NCBI GenBank assembly: GCA_017889705.1
Contig: JAGGAB010000008.1
Location: 1-64,000 of the forward strand
DNA: 64,000 nucleotides
DNA from: Bacillota bacterium
Lineage (GTDB): Bacteria; Bacillota; Negativicutes; Sporomusales; Sporomusaceae
Direction: 5' to 3'
Shown here: positions 37,017-45,763 of the stretch, in pieces
Layout of the letters: each line of letters opens with the position of its first letter
How positions within the stretch are numbered: position 1 is the first letter of the stretch
The notes under the pieces: model-generated
What the model was told of the DNA's origin: nothing
What the model saw: only the letters and a program-made list of their open reading frames with translations
The model's database searches: none
Program-made: the position numbers and the translations under genes

Positions 37017-37484
37017 TTACTGCGGCCGTACTTTGCCGGTTATCTGTTCGACGGTAATTTTTATTACAGTAGTTTTATCACCACTATTTTCAATATATTG
37101 TTTGCCTTTTTCCAGATAATCGGGTGAATACTTGGCTACTAATTCCAGCAGGGCAGCCTTTTTTTCCTCACCAACCACTTCACTTGCCTGACCAAAAACA
37201 ATAACACTCTCATAACTTGTTGAAAATTTTTCCGGCAGAGTTTGTTTATCACCAACTACACAAAAAGAAACCTTAGGATTACTCTCGATATGTTCTAACT
37301 TGTGGCCTGTTGTTGCACTATGAAAATAGACCTGGGAATCTTTAAAAACATAGCTGAGAGGGACACCATAAGGATACCCATCCTGGCTAACAGTTGATAA
37401 TACACCATACTCGCATTTTTCCAAAATAGTTATTGCCTGGTCTTTTGTACACTGCCTATCACTACGTCGCATCTCTCTAAACAT
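37017..37484 (-). CDS. Pyridoxamine 5'-phosphate oxidase-like flavoprotein
   Basis: A 155-residue split-barrel protein of the PNPOx-like/NimA family: YGVLSTVSQDGYPYGVPLSYVF near the N-terminus, FHSATTGHKLEHIESNPKVSF in the middle. Such proteins bind FMN or related flavins and reduce small molecules, but the substrate cannot be told. It lies 10 bases upstream of the aldolase gene on the same strand and could be cotranscribed. Confidence 0.85.
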   Translation of the reverse strand: MFREMRRSDRQCTKDQAITILEKCEYGVLSTVSQDGYPYGVPLSYVFKDSQVYFHSATTGHKLEHIESNPKVSFCVVGDKQTLPEKFSTSYESVIVFGQASEVVGEEKKAALLELVAKYSPDYLEKGKQYIENSGDKTTVIKITVEQITGKVRPQ

Positions 37485-37570
37485 GGTACTCTCCCTTTAC
37501 ATTAGTCAGAATAGCTCTCTTTATATAGTTTGACACAATTTCCAAAAAACCTACCAACTTTCCCCAGTCA

Positions 37571-38608
37571 CTATATTTTCTTATTTCTTGACTCTGAATG
37601 TACCCGGTATTTTCTGTTTATACTTGGTTGAGCAAAACTTTTGTCTGCCGGACGAAACATTAGGTAATACGCAGACTCCTGTCTAAAACCAAGTTTCTCT
37701 AACACCCTTTGTTTTCTGCAATCATCACTGTAAATCGTAATACTTATTATTCCTTGTTGGTGCCTTGATTTGATTAAAGCAACAGCTTTGTCTAGGATTG
37801 CCGGCCGCAGATATTCTGCAGATTGACTAAGGATAAGACTGATTACATAGTTTTTAGCCTTAAAATAACTGTTGATTGTCAATAAGGCTACAATCTTGCC
37901 TCCCTGTTCCACAACATAATCGAATTTATGCTTGCGCATCAGATAATTTTTGACCCAATCAAGATGCCTGACCATCATGCTGGGATTAAACTCGCCATAC
38001 CCGCGTTTTATCACCTGACGCAAGTTATGCGATACAGACGCTTTATACAGCCGGTATAATTGACTTCTGTCCTCTGCCCTAAGTTCCCGAAATCCCGCCA
38101 AATCACTATCGGCAGTTATCGCCGCCGGATTATCGACAGCTCTTTCGTAATGCAATATCTCAGTTACTGCCTTAAAGCCTAATCGTCGATAAAAATGATA
38201 TGCAGGATTGTCCGTCCGGACTTCCAGCACAGTATCATAAGACTTGTCATCAGCAACCTCATCAATCAGTTTTGTTAACACCCATCTTCCTAACCCCCGT
38301 CCCCGGTATGGCTTGCTAAAGGCAATATAATCAATATGTATTTGCAGCGCATTCAAATAAGATAACTGTATAAAGCCCACTACCTCTGCGGCCACTTTTA
38401 TCACATAGACATTAAAATGGTTTTTAACCCAAACCGAGAATCTGCTTAAAGGCTGCAGAATAAAATAAAACTGCCGCGCCCTTCGTATACGACGTTTAAT
38501 CTGCTGCAGGTCGACCTCATCAGCAAAAGCGGTAGCAAATAATTTTTCCAATTGATCTAAGTCCGCTCGTTTCACCTTTTCAATTGTCAAATTTTCAAAT
38601 GTTTTCAT
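37571..38608 (-). CDS. Double GNAT-domain acetyltransferase
   Basis: A 345-residue protein with two GNAT folds. The first, at about residues 10-155, has the acetyl-CoA loop PYRGRGLGRWVLTKL and the end YHFYRRLGFK. The second, at about 170-325, is weaker and ends RVLEKLGFRQESAYYLMFRP. The first domain is probably catalytic; the second looks degenerate because its acetyl-CoA loop is poor. The track start is 23 codons early; ATG at 38608 has AGGAG at good spacing. Substrate unknown. Confidence 0.8.
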   Translation of the reverse strand: MKTFENLTIEKVKRADLDQLEKLFATAFADEVDLQQIKRRIRRARQFYFILQPLSRFSVWVKNHFNVYVIKVAAEVVGFIQLSYLNALQIHIDYIAFSKPYRGRGLGRWVLTKLIDEVADDKSYDTVLEVRTDNPAYHFYRRLGFKAVTEILHYERAVDNPAAITADSDLAGFRELRAEDRSQLYRLYKASVSHNLRQVIKRGYGEFNPSMMVRHLDWVKNYLMRKHKFDYVVEQGGKIVALLTINSYFKAKNYVISLILSQSAEYLRPAILDKAVALIKSRHQQGIISITIYSDDCRKQRVLEKLGFRQESAYYLMFRPADKSFAQPSINRKYRVHSESRNKKI

Positions 38609-38733
38609 CGTCATTCTCCTAATAACAGCTTTTACTATTAGGAGTAGTATTCCCTGCTTGTCCGGCCGGATAAACAAGGTTATACTTAAAGTATCTATCC
38701 ATTACATGAGACTTACTCAGGAGGGCGATAATC

Positions 38734-39132
38734 ATGACTTGTCAAAAATGCAATGCACAAATTCCCCCGGATGAAGAGGTTAACTACCGCGGACAAACCT
38801 TATGCGAAGATTGTTATGTCGAGCTGCTTGAGCCGCCACGCAGCTGTGATGTCGCTGCCGTTCATGCTGCCAAATCGGCCCGCAAGGCTGCCGGTCAGGA
38901 AGGCACCGATGGCCTGACCGACTTGCAAAAAAGCATTTATAACTACGTTGAGACCACCGGGCCGGTTACTCATGCCCAAATCATGGAACAGCTTAACTTA
39001 TCCCGCCTGCAACTAGATAAAAACTTTGCCATCTTACGGCATTGTGAGCTTCTCCGCGCATTCCGGCAGGACGGACAGGTATTTGTCACGATCTGGACCC
39101 AGGGCGGCCTTGGCGAAATGAAACTGGGCTAA
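38734..39132 (+). CDS. Small zinc-finger plus winged-helix-like protein
   Basis: A 132-residue protein. The N-terminus has two Cys pairs (MTCQKCNAQI and LCEDCYVE), a LIM-like zinc ribbon. The C-terminal half (DLQKSIYNYVETTGPVTHAQIMEQLNLSRLQLDKNFAILRHCELL) reads like a winged helix. It may be a DNA-binding regulator or a redox-linked zinc protein; I do not recognise a named family. GGAGGG precedes the ATG. A shared terminator lies between it and the convergent ABC-F gene. Confidence 0.7.
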   Translation: MTCQKCNAQIPPDEEVNYRGQTLCEDCYVELLEPPRSCDVAAVHAAKSARKAAGQEGTDGLTDLQKSIYNYVETTGPVTHAQIMEQLNLSRLQLDKNFAILRHCELLRAFRQDGQVFVTIWTQGGLGEMKLG

Positions 39133-39156
39133 CTACCTCAAATTCAGCACAACGAA

Positions 39157-39216
39157 AAAGATTGCTATACAGAAGCTTGATGACGAGTCAAAGCAAGCAG
39201 CAGTATAGCAATCTTT
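39157..39216. terminator. Bidirectional terminator between convergent genes
   Basis: A perfect 13-base inverted repeat AAAGATTGCTATA/TATAGCAATCTTT with a 34-base inner part lies between the zinc-finger gene and the ABC-F gene. A-run on the left and T-run on the right suit both directions. Confidence 0.7.
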
Positions 39217-39223
39217 TATATTT

Positions 39224-40843
39224 CTATTTTCCGTACAATGCTGCCAATTGTTTTTTCACATCGGCATTTTCTAGATATTCGTCATACGGCATCCGGCGGT
39301 CGATCAAACCGTTTGGCGTAATTTCAATAATACGGTTGGCAACCGTCTGTATGAACTGATGGTCATGTGATACAAATAACAGTGTGCCATCATAATTAAT
39401 GAGTCCGTTATTCAGCGAAGTAATCGACTCTAAATCCAAGTGATTTGTCGGCTCATCCAATAACAGTACATTGGCACCGCTCAGCATCATTCTGGCTAGC
39501 ATGCAGCGGACTTTTTCGCCGCCAGACAGTACACTGGCTTCTTTTAAGCTTTCCTCGCCGGAAAATAGCATTCGTCCCAGGAAACCACGGATAAACGACT
39601 CTTCCTGATCACGGGAAAACTGACGGAGCCAATCAACTAAGTTTAAGTCTACACCATCAAAATACTCGGAGTTATCTTTTGGAAAATAGGCCTGACTTGT
39701 GGTTACACCCCATTTGAAAGAACCGCTGTCAGCCTCAAGTTCACCCATTAGAATCTTAAAGAGAGTGCTTTTAGCTATGCCTTCCGGACCAACAAAAGCT
39801 ATCTTGTCGCCTTTGGTTACCGTAAAGCTAATATCTCTCAGCACTTGTTCGTCTTCGAGTTTTTTGCTGATATTTTCCACGGTCAGCAATTGGTCACCAG
39901 CCTCACGGTCAGGTTTAAAGGCAATATAGGGATATTTGCGTGAAGAAGGCTTAATATCATCAAGACTGATTTTTTCCAATAACTTCTTACGCGAAGTGGC
40001 TTGCTTGGATTTAGATGCATTGGCACTAAACCGTTGAATAAAGTTCTGCAGGTCTTTAATCTTCTCTTCTTTTTTCTTGTTGGCTTCCTTAGCCAGTTGC
40101 AAAGCAAGCTGACTTGATTCCAGCCAAAAGTCATAGTTGCCCACATAAAGCTGGATATTTTGAAAATCGATATCGGCAATATGAGTACATACCTGGTTTA
40201 AAAAATGCCTGTCATGAGATACCACAATAACAGTATTGGGGAAATCTGCCAAGAAATCTTCCAGCCAGCTAATCGAGTCAATATCCAGATGGTTTGTCGG
40301 TTCGTCAAGCAGCAGTACATCCGGGTTGCCAAACAAAGCCTGAGCCAACAGCACCCTTACTTTTTCATTGCCGCTGATCTCTCCCATCTTAAGGTAATGG
40401 AGTCCTTCGCCTATGCCCAGGCCATTTAAGAGCTTAGCTGCTTCGGTTTCAGCATCCCAGCCGTTTAATTCGGCAAACTCACATTCGAGCTCCGATACTC
40501 GCATACCGTCTTCGTCCGAAAATTCGGGTTTGGCATACAGAGCATCTTTTTCTTCCATGATCTCATATAGGCGCGCATGTCCCATAATAACAGTTTTCAA
40601 AACATCAAACTCGTCAAACTCATAATGGTTTTGTTTAAGTACGGCTAACCGTTCGCCTGGAGTAATGACCACATCACCGGAGGTTGGCTCAACTTCACCG
40701 GAAAGCACTTTTAAAAAGGTGGATTTACCTGTGCCATTGGCACCAATAAGACCATAGCAATTTCCCGGCGTAAACTTTATATTAACATCCTTAAACAGAA
40801 TGCGTTTGCCAAATTGCAAAGTCAGGTTATTTGTACTAATCAT
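39224..40843 (-). CDS. ABC-F family ATPase (YbiT/YkpA type)
   Basis: A 539-residue protein with two ABC domains and no membrane segment. Domain 1 has GANGTGKST and LLLDEPTNHLDIDSISW; domain 2 has FVGPEGIAKST and LSGGEKVRCMLARMML, LLLDEPTNHLDLES. The signature of domain 1 reads EISGNEKVR, where SGGE is usual. The linker is charged (ANKKKEEKIKDLQNFIQRFSANASKSKQATSRKKL). ABC-F proteins act on ribosomes and can affect translation or drug resistance; the YbiT/YkpA branch has no firmly fixed role. Confidence 0.9.
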   Translation of the reverse strand: MISTNNLTLQFGKRILFKDVNIKFTPGNCYGLIGANGTGKSTFLKVLSGEVEPTSGDVVITPGERLAVLKQNHYEFDEFDVLKTVIMGHARLYEIMEEKDALYAKPEFSDEDGMRVSELECEFAELNGWDAETEAAKLLNGLGIGEGLHYLKMGEISGNEKVRVLLAQALFGNPDVLLLDEPTNHLDIDSISWLEDFLADFPNTVIVVSHDRHFLNQVCTHIADIDFQNIQLYVGNYDFWLESSQLALQLAKEANKKKEEKIKDLQNFIQRFSANASKSKQATSRKKLLEKISLDDIKPSSRKYPYIAFKPDREAGDQLLTVENISKKLEDEQVLRDISFTVTKGDKIAFVGPEGIAKSTLFKILMGELEADSGSFKWGVTTSQAYFPKDNSEYFDGVDLNLVDWLRQFSRDQEESFIRGFLGRMLFSGEESLKEASVLSGGEKVRCMLARMMLSGANVLLLDEPTNHLDLESITSLNNGLINYDGTLLFVSHDHQFIQTVANRIIEITPNGLIDRRMPYDEYLENADVKKQLAALYGK

Positions 40844-40951
40844 TCTTTATACCTATCTTTCTTAAATTTCATCGGAAAAATAATTATAACATATTTTCGA
40901 AAAAAGATAAAGTTTACCTTAACGGTAAACTTATTTCTAGTTTCAGGATTT

Positions 40952-41635
40952 TTATCTATTTTCGACAAATTTAAACCGGTGCACGGGACGACCCACCGAG
41001 AGATACTCCATGACCCGCTGAACTTGTCCCTTTTCTACAAGATACTCAAGATATCTCCGGGCAGTAACCCTTGAAATACCAACGCCTGCCGCAATTTCCT
41101 CCGCCGACTGATAGGTAGTTTGAGCGGCCATATAATTGAGAATAGTAGAAAGCGTTTGTACGTTAAAGTTCTTCGGAATAGCCTCTGTCCCAACGTTTTG
41201 GTTGAGCGTAAACAATTCGTCAATATCTTGCTGCTCCAAGGTCTTTCGCTTTTGAGATTTTTGTCGGAAATTCCTATATGCATCCAATACCGCGCGATAT
41301 CGTTCAAACTTAAAGGGCTTGGCAATGTAGGCCACTACTCCGTAACGCAGAGCAGCAGTAATAGTGACACTGTCGTCGGCAGCAGTAATCATGATTACAT
41401 CAATAGGGCGTTCCTGCCGCCTAATTTCGGCTAATACCTCTATGCCGCTTTTCTCCGGCAAGTAGTTATCTAGCACCACCAGATCAAACGACCTTTTGCT
41501 CAGCAAGTTCAGTGCTTCATTGCCGTTTTTCGCCACCGCGGCCACGCTAAAACCTTCGACAGCCTCTGTAAAGTTCTTGTTAATTTCCGCCACCATAGGA
41601 TCATCTTCAACAATTAATACTTTAAATTCATCCAT
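40952..41635 (-). CDS. Response regulator of citrate/C4-dicarboxylate type (CitT/DctR/DpiA)
   Basis: A 227-residue regulator with an N-terminal receiver (phospho-Asp in DLVVLDNYLPEKSG, ITAADD, KPFKFERY) and a C-terminal helix-turn-helix (TYQSAEEIAAGVGISRVTARRYLEYLVEKGQVQ) of the CitB/DctR family. Its start overlaps the kinase stop by 8 bases. It probably controls the citrate transporter and perhaps the cit genes, since both lie next to it. Confidence 0.9.
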   Translation of the reverse strand: MDEFKVLIVEDDPMVAEINKNFTEAVEGFSVAAVAKNGNEALNLLSKRSFDLVVLDNYLPEKSGIEVLAEIRRQERPIDVIMITAADDSVTITAALRYGVVAYIAKPFKFERYRAVLDAYRNFRQKSQKRKTLEQQDIDELFTLNQNVGTEAIPKNFNVQTLSTILNYMAAQTTYQSAEEIAAGVGISRVTARRYLEYLVEKGQVQRVMEYLSVGRPVHRFKFVENR

Positions 41636-43223
41636 CAGCAGTCACCCGTGTATACGGTATGGAAATGTCAAACTCAACACCGCCCTCAGAAATATTTCGA
41701 TGTAAAATTACTCCGCCAACAAACGACAGTTTTTCACTCACCATAGCCAATCCTAAACCACCGCCATTTTTCTTGGTAGTAACTCCCCGCTTATAAATTT
41801 CATCCCCAAACCGGTCATCAACCCAAGGCCCTGTGTTATATACTCTGATGTGTAATAAATCAATGTTTTGGCAAAGCAGGAGCGATATACACTTATTCTC
41901 GTGCCCCTCCACTGCTTCAATGGCATTTTGTAGTAGATTACCCAATATTAGGACAAGATCGCCAGTTGAAACGTTAACAGGCAGTTGCTGCAAATATGTC
42001 TCTGGATCAATCTCAAAATCTATGCCTTTCTCTTTCATTTCACTGGCTTTACCTAAGAGCAAGCCATAAATAACCGAATCTTTAATTTTACCACTAAGCT
42101 GATTCATCAAGCCTTCCTGGCTTACCTGGCTGTCAATCGCATAATTGACAGCTTCATCATATCTCCCTAATTGTATAAGCCCTGAAATTGTATGAAGCTT
42201 ATTCTTAAATTCGTGAGTTTGTGCCCTCAGTGCATCTACAAATCGATGAACTCCTGTCAATTCCTCCGCCAACCGTGTCATTTCGGTCCGATCACGAAAA
42301 CTAACAACAGCTCCTACCACTTTATTATCCAAAATTATCGGAACACTGTTGGCCATAATAGTTGCGTCAACAACAACCTGCTCTTCATTATATAAAGCTT
42401 GTCCCGATTCAATCACTTGCTTCAACTTGTTATTAGGTAATATCATATCCACTGGCTTACCACACCATGCTTCAACGTCAGCACCTAGTATTTTAGCTGC
42501 TTCATGATTCATCAGGCGTATACACGAATGAGTATCAACAGCTACCACGCCCTCGCGAATCGCGGTAAGAGTCGCTTCTTTTTCCTTAAGCAATCTACCA
42601 ATTTCATGAGGTTCAAGACCAAAGGTTGCCCGCTTCACATTTTGAGCTAACAACGCTGCGCCGGCGACGCAGACACACATGGTTAAAAGCAGTGCACCAA
42701 ATACCGGAGTGGCTGTTTCCCTGGTGACAGCATCAATCTCATTAAGATAGAAGCCAACTGAGACAAATCCTATCTGCTTCCCGGTCGCACTATTAAAGAT
42801 GGGGACATTAGCCCGAATAGAAGGCGACAAATTACCTTTGCCAATATATACAAATTCTTCCCCCCGTAATACCGGTTCCCGGTCTAGCCATGGAGCCAAA
42901 GGCGTGCCAACCAAGTCAGGAACTGGATATGACAATCGAATTTGCTGCATATTGCTGACAATCACAAAAGCTGCACCGGTGGCCTTCCGCCAGTTCTCAG
43001 CAAATGGCTGGATTACAGCCGAGGGATGGTCTGAAAGCAAAGCTTCCTGCACGGTAGGCGAAAGGGCAACCACCTGCGCAATGGCAAGAGCGCGGTCGCC
43101 CACACTATCCTGGACAGATTCCGCTACAGTTTTCTGAACTATTATCCCTGTTGTCAGCAGCGCAAAACAAACCATTACGATACTGAGAAAAGCAATTTTA
43201 TATTGTAATTTAATCTTTTTCAT
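41628..43223 (-). CDS. Sensor histidine kinase of citrate type (CitA/CitS/DpiB)
   Basis: A membrane histidine kinase of about 531 residues. It has two membrane helices (IAFLSIVMVCFALLTTGIIV; GALLLTMCVCVAGAALLA) flanking a periplasmic PASTA-like CitA/DcuS sensor region, then a PAS domain, the H-box RAQTHEFKNKLHTISGLIQLG and an ATPase domain with GGGLGLAMV. The periplasmic region ends AKQIGFVSVGFYLNEI, typical of carboxylate sensors. Start: ATG at 43223 is chosen; the GTG 21 bases upstream is possible. It is coupled to the downstream regulator gene. Confidence 0.88.
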   Translation of the reverse strand: MKKIKLQYKIAFLSIVMVCFALLTTGIIVQKTVAESVQDSVGDRALAIAQVVALSPTVQEALLSDHPSAVIQPFAENWRKATGAAFVIVSNMQQIRLSYPVPDLVGTPLAPWLDREPVLRGEEFVYIGKGNLSPSIRANVPIFNSATGKQIGFVSVGFYLNEIDAVTRETATPVFGALLLTMCVCVAGAALLAQNVKRATFGLEPHEIGRLLKEKEATLTAIREGVVAVDTHSCIRLMNHEAAKILGADVEAWCGKPVDMILPNNKLKQVIESGQALYNEEQVVVDATIMANSVPIILDNKVVGAVVSFRDRTEMTRLAEELTGVHRFVDALRAQTHEFKNKLHTISGLIQLGRYDEAVNYAIDSQVSQEGLMNQLSGKIKDSVIYGLLLGKASEMKEKGIDFEIDPETYLQQLPVNVSTGDLVLILGNLLQNAIEAVEGHENKCISLLLCQNIDLLHIRVYNTGPWVDDRFGDEIYKRGVTTKKNGGGLGLAMVSEKLSFVGGVILHRNISEGGVEFDISIPYTRVTADG

Positions 43224-43266
43224 AAAAAACCCCGTCGTAATCACCCCAATTCGGCCAAATTTAAAT

Positions 43267-43386
43267 GGAGACTTGCATCAGGTGGGGTGTTAGCCCCATT
43301 TGAAGCCTAGTCGGAATTATCCTAACGTCTAGTCGCTTTTACTCCTGGCTAAAGAGGCGGGAGTCTTAGAGCTAGTTAGTCATCGG
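43267..43386. repeat. Palindromic repeat, copy B
   Basis: About 120 bases, same layout as copy A: GGGGTGTTAGCCCC-like palindrome, GAATTATCCTAACGTCTAG, then ACTCCTGGCTAAAGAGGCGG(GAGT), ending GTTAGTCATCGG. It lies between the kinase gene and the transporter promoter region. Confidence 0.8.
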
Positions 43387-43790
43387 AAAAATTTAAACTA
43401 ATTTCGGAAGGCATTGAATACAGTAATTGCTAGATTTATTGTGAATTTCTATCAATAAAATTGTTTCTTTAGATAGGTTACCATAGAATTATCTTTTTGA
43501 AAATCTTTATTGCGGGTAACAAGCCATATATATCTTTACACACTTTTGCGATGTTTCGCAACATAATAACTCAAATGATTGTTCGAGCAGTTCCAGTTTA
43601 CAAAAAGATATAAATGACCAAAATGACCAAATTATTTTCTCTGAAATTAAATATGTTATATTTATATTCGAAATATTATCAATTTGTAAATAAATCTTGC
43701 CCACAACAATACGGCAAACGAAATGGAGGAGAAAAGCTGCAAGTTAGGTCAAATTATTCAGTCTTATAAACTAATATTAGGAGGATACAA
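43387..43790 (+). promoter_or_regulatory. Upstream region of the citrate transporter gene
   Basis: AT-rich non-coding stretch of about 400 bases. It contains a direct repeat AAATGACCA-AAATGACCA at about 43611-43630, a candidate regulator site, and a strong AGGAGG site before the transporter ATG. No terminator or RNA gene was seen. Promoter boxes could not be fixed with confidence. Confidence 0.4.
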
Positions 43791-45101
43791 ATGTCAACAT
43801 TAGCACTTCTGGGCTTTGCAATGATTGCTGTTTTTATGTATTTGATTATGTCCAAACGCATGTCCGCCATGATTGCCCTCATGATTATCCCGGTACTCTT
43901 CGCTTTTGCCGCAGTAGGTTTTGATCCAAAACTTGGCAAAATGATGTGGGATGGCGTTAAACAAGTTGCTCCTACAGGCATTATGATATGCTTTGCCATA
44001 CTGTATTTTGGCGTAATGATTGATGCAGGTCTGTTTGATCCGCTGATCAACGCAATTCTTCGAGCCGTTAAAGGTGACCCGCTGAAGGTTTCCGTAGGAA
44101 CAGCCCTCTTAGCCATGATCGTTTCCTTAGACGGCGATGGCTCCACCACCTATATGGTAACCTGTTCGGCCTTACTGGCAGTACACAGAAGGGTAGGCCT
44201 TAATCCAGTAATTCTGCCCGCTCTTGCAGTAATGATGAACAGCGTAATGAACATCATTCCCTGGGGCGGTCCTACCGCCAGGGTTATGGCGGCACTCAAG
44301 CTGGAAGCCGGTGATGTGTTTGTCCCGCTAATCCCAGGGATGGTCCTTGGTGTTATGTGGGTACTCTTTATGGCCTATCGTTGGGGCTTAAAAGAACGTG
44401 CGCGCCTTGGTGTATTAACCGTCGGTAACAATGAGCCGGTTGCCAATGTTACCGTTTCCGAAGATCCTGATGCGGAGAAACTGAAACGTCCGCAATTTTT
44501 CTGGGTAAACCTTGTGTTAACCATACTCATCATGGCTGGCCTGATGCTGGAAGTATTGCCACTGGGTATTCTCTTCATGCTTGGCACAGGCTTAGCACTA
44601 ATCATCAACTATCATAGCCTCAAAGAACAAAATGCACGCATTATCGCCAATGGTACCAATGCCACTCCGGTCGTAGCCATGGTTTTTGCCGCCGGTATCT
44701 TTATGGGCATCATGAGCGGCACCAAAATGGTTGACGCCATGGCGCAAACCCTTATTAATGCTATCCCGCCTGCGCTAGGCCCTCATATGGCGTTTATTTC
44801 AGCCCTTGTCAGCTTGCCTGGCACCTTCTTCCTTACCAATGACGCCTATTATTTCGGAGTTCTCCCTGTTCTCACCAAAGCTGCCGCCACTTACGGTATA
44901 GGCGCCGCCGAAATGGGACGCGCCGCCCTTATTGGTCAAGGTGCACATCTTTTGAGCCCACTTGTTCCCTCTACCTACCTCTTGGTTGGCTTAAACAAAA
45001 TCGAATTCGGTGACCTCCAAAAATTCGCTTTGCTTCCTGCTATAGGAATATCCATAACTTGGCTGATTACAGCTGTGGCTCTTGGTTATATTCATCTCTA
45101 A
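43791..45101 (+). CDS. Citrate transporter, CitMHS family
   Basis: Polytopic membrane protein of 436 residues with about 11-12 hydrophobic helices. The pattern (MIVSLDGDGSTTYMVTCSALLAVHRRVGLNP, MNSVMNIIPWGGPTARVMAALK) matches the CitMHS family of citrate-metal/proton symporters (Bacillus CitM/CitN). It would take up citrate for the lyase genes that lie past oadA on the opposite strand. AGGAGG precedes the ATG and a strong terminator follows. The neighbouring two-component system likely controls it. Confidence 0.9.
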   Translation: MSTLALLGFAMIAVFMYLIMSKRMSAMIALMIIPVLFAFAAVGFDPKLGKMMWDGVKQVAPTGIMICFAILYFGVMIDAGLFDPLINAILRAVKGDPLKVSVGTALLAMIVSLDGDGSTTYMVTCSALLAVHRRVGLNPVILPALAVMMNSVMNIIPWGGPTARVMAALKLEAGDVFVPLIPGMVLGVMWVLFMAYRWGLKERARLGVLTVGNNEPVANVTVSEDPDAEKLKRPQFFWVNLVLTILIMAGLMLEVLPLGILFMLGTGLALIINYHSLKEQNARIIANGTNATPVVAMVFAAGIFMGIMSGTKMVDAMAQTLINAIPPALGPHMAFISALVSLPGTFFLTNDAYYFGVLPVLTKAAATYGIGAAEMGRAALIGQGAHLLSPLVPSTYLLVGLNKIEFGDLQKFALLPAIGISITWLITAVALGYIHL

Positions 45102-45112
45102 GAACTAGCCTA

Positions 45113-45154
45113 AAAAAAGCCATCGCGCTAAGAAATTAGCGCGATGGCTTTTTT
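45113..45154 (+). terminator. Terminator after the citrate transporter
   Basis: A perfect 18-base stem AAAAAAGCCATCGCGCTA/complement with a 6-base loop ends in a T-run, 11 bases after the stop. Confidence 0.95.
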
Positions 45155-45170
45155 GCATACTAAAAATTTA

Positions 45171-45440
45171 TCCGATGACTAATCCGTTCTAATACTCCCG
45201 TCCCTCATCTCATTAACAACCTTTAATCCCTATCCTTGACGCCCAGGGAACAGGTTATAACATTCGAAGTAAGTTTGATCTAAGGGTCTGGGGGCCTAAG
45301 GCTCACTTACGTAGGCGGGAGTAATCCCCCTTACGGGCACAGGCGAATGGCTAAGTCCCTAGATAATTCAACGAAGGGGCTGTCTGTCGCTTTAAGCAAG
45401 GTACCTCCTCGCTGTCTATTGCGCCCCTCGAAACTCCCGT
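45171..45440. repeat. Palindromic repeat, copy E, with a long structured insert
   Basis: Read on the minus strand, this ends GGACGGGAGTATTAGAACGGATTAGTCATCGG, matching the right end of copies A and B. Its ACTCCCG/CGGGAGT arms are separated by about 120 bases of GC-rich sequence instead of a short loop. A further AGGGGC/GCCCCT hairpin with a long loop lies at about 45375-45427. No gene is recognised. It may be a decayed transposon end or a structured RNA. Confidence 0.55.
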
Positions 45441-45652
45441 AACCCACGGCTTTTGCCAGAAAAAGCGTTCCGCAGGAGAAAAGCCAGGTGGTAAATTATT
45501 TGATGGCGTAGATTGGATTTATCAGAATAAAATTCATCACCAGCAATAATTTTATCACTTGCGACAGCACTTTTTTCATATCTGCGCGTGAATAGCAAAC
45601 CCGTTTCAGCAAAGCTGAAAAATCGGGGGTTCAGACGGAGAGTCAAGTCCAC
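45416..45652 (-). other. Doubtful 78-residue ORF in repeat-rich spacer
   Basis: The ORF starts inside palindromic repeat copy D and ends near copy E. The translation (NPRFFSFAETGLLFTRRYEKSAVASDK) matches no family I recognise, and there is no good ribosome site. It includes a hairpin CCCGTTTCAGC-AAA-GCTGAAA. I regard it as repeat-derived and probably not translated, but record it because it fills a gene-free stretch. Confidence 0.2.
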
Positions 45653-45695
45653 CTGAACTGACGCCGCCTATAGAGGCGGGAGTCTTGACTCGCTG
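45641..45695. repeat. Palindromic repeat, copy D (compact form)
   Basis: AGTCAAG...CTTGACT arms enclose CACCTGAAC and CGCCTATAGAGGCGGGAGTC, the same two building blocks as copies A and B but with the spacer between them removed. Confidence 0.6.
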
Positions 45696-45713
45696 AATAA
45701 GGCAAAACATCAA

Positions 45714-45752
45714 AGGGGCCGTGCTGAAATTTTACATTTCAACACAGCCCCT
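45714..45752 (-). terminator. Hairpin after oadA
   Basis: A 17-base stem (AGGGGCTGTGTTGAAAT with one mismatch to its partner) with a 5-base loop lies 12 bases after the oadA stop. The T-run on the minus strand is short, so termination may be partial. Confidence 0.65.
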
Positions 45753-45763
45753 AATTATTTCAC

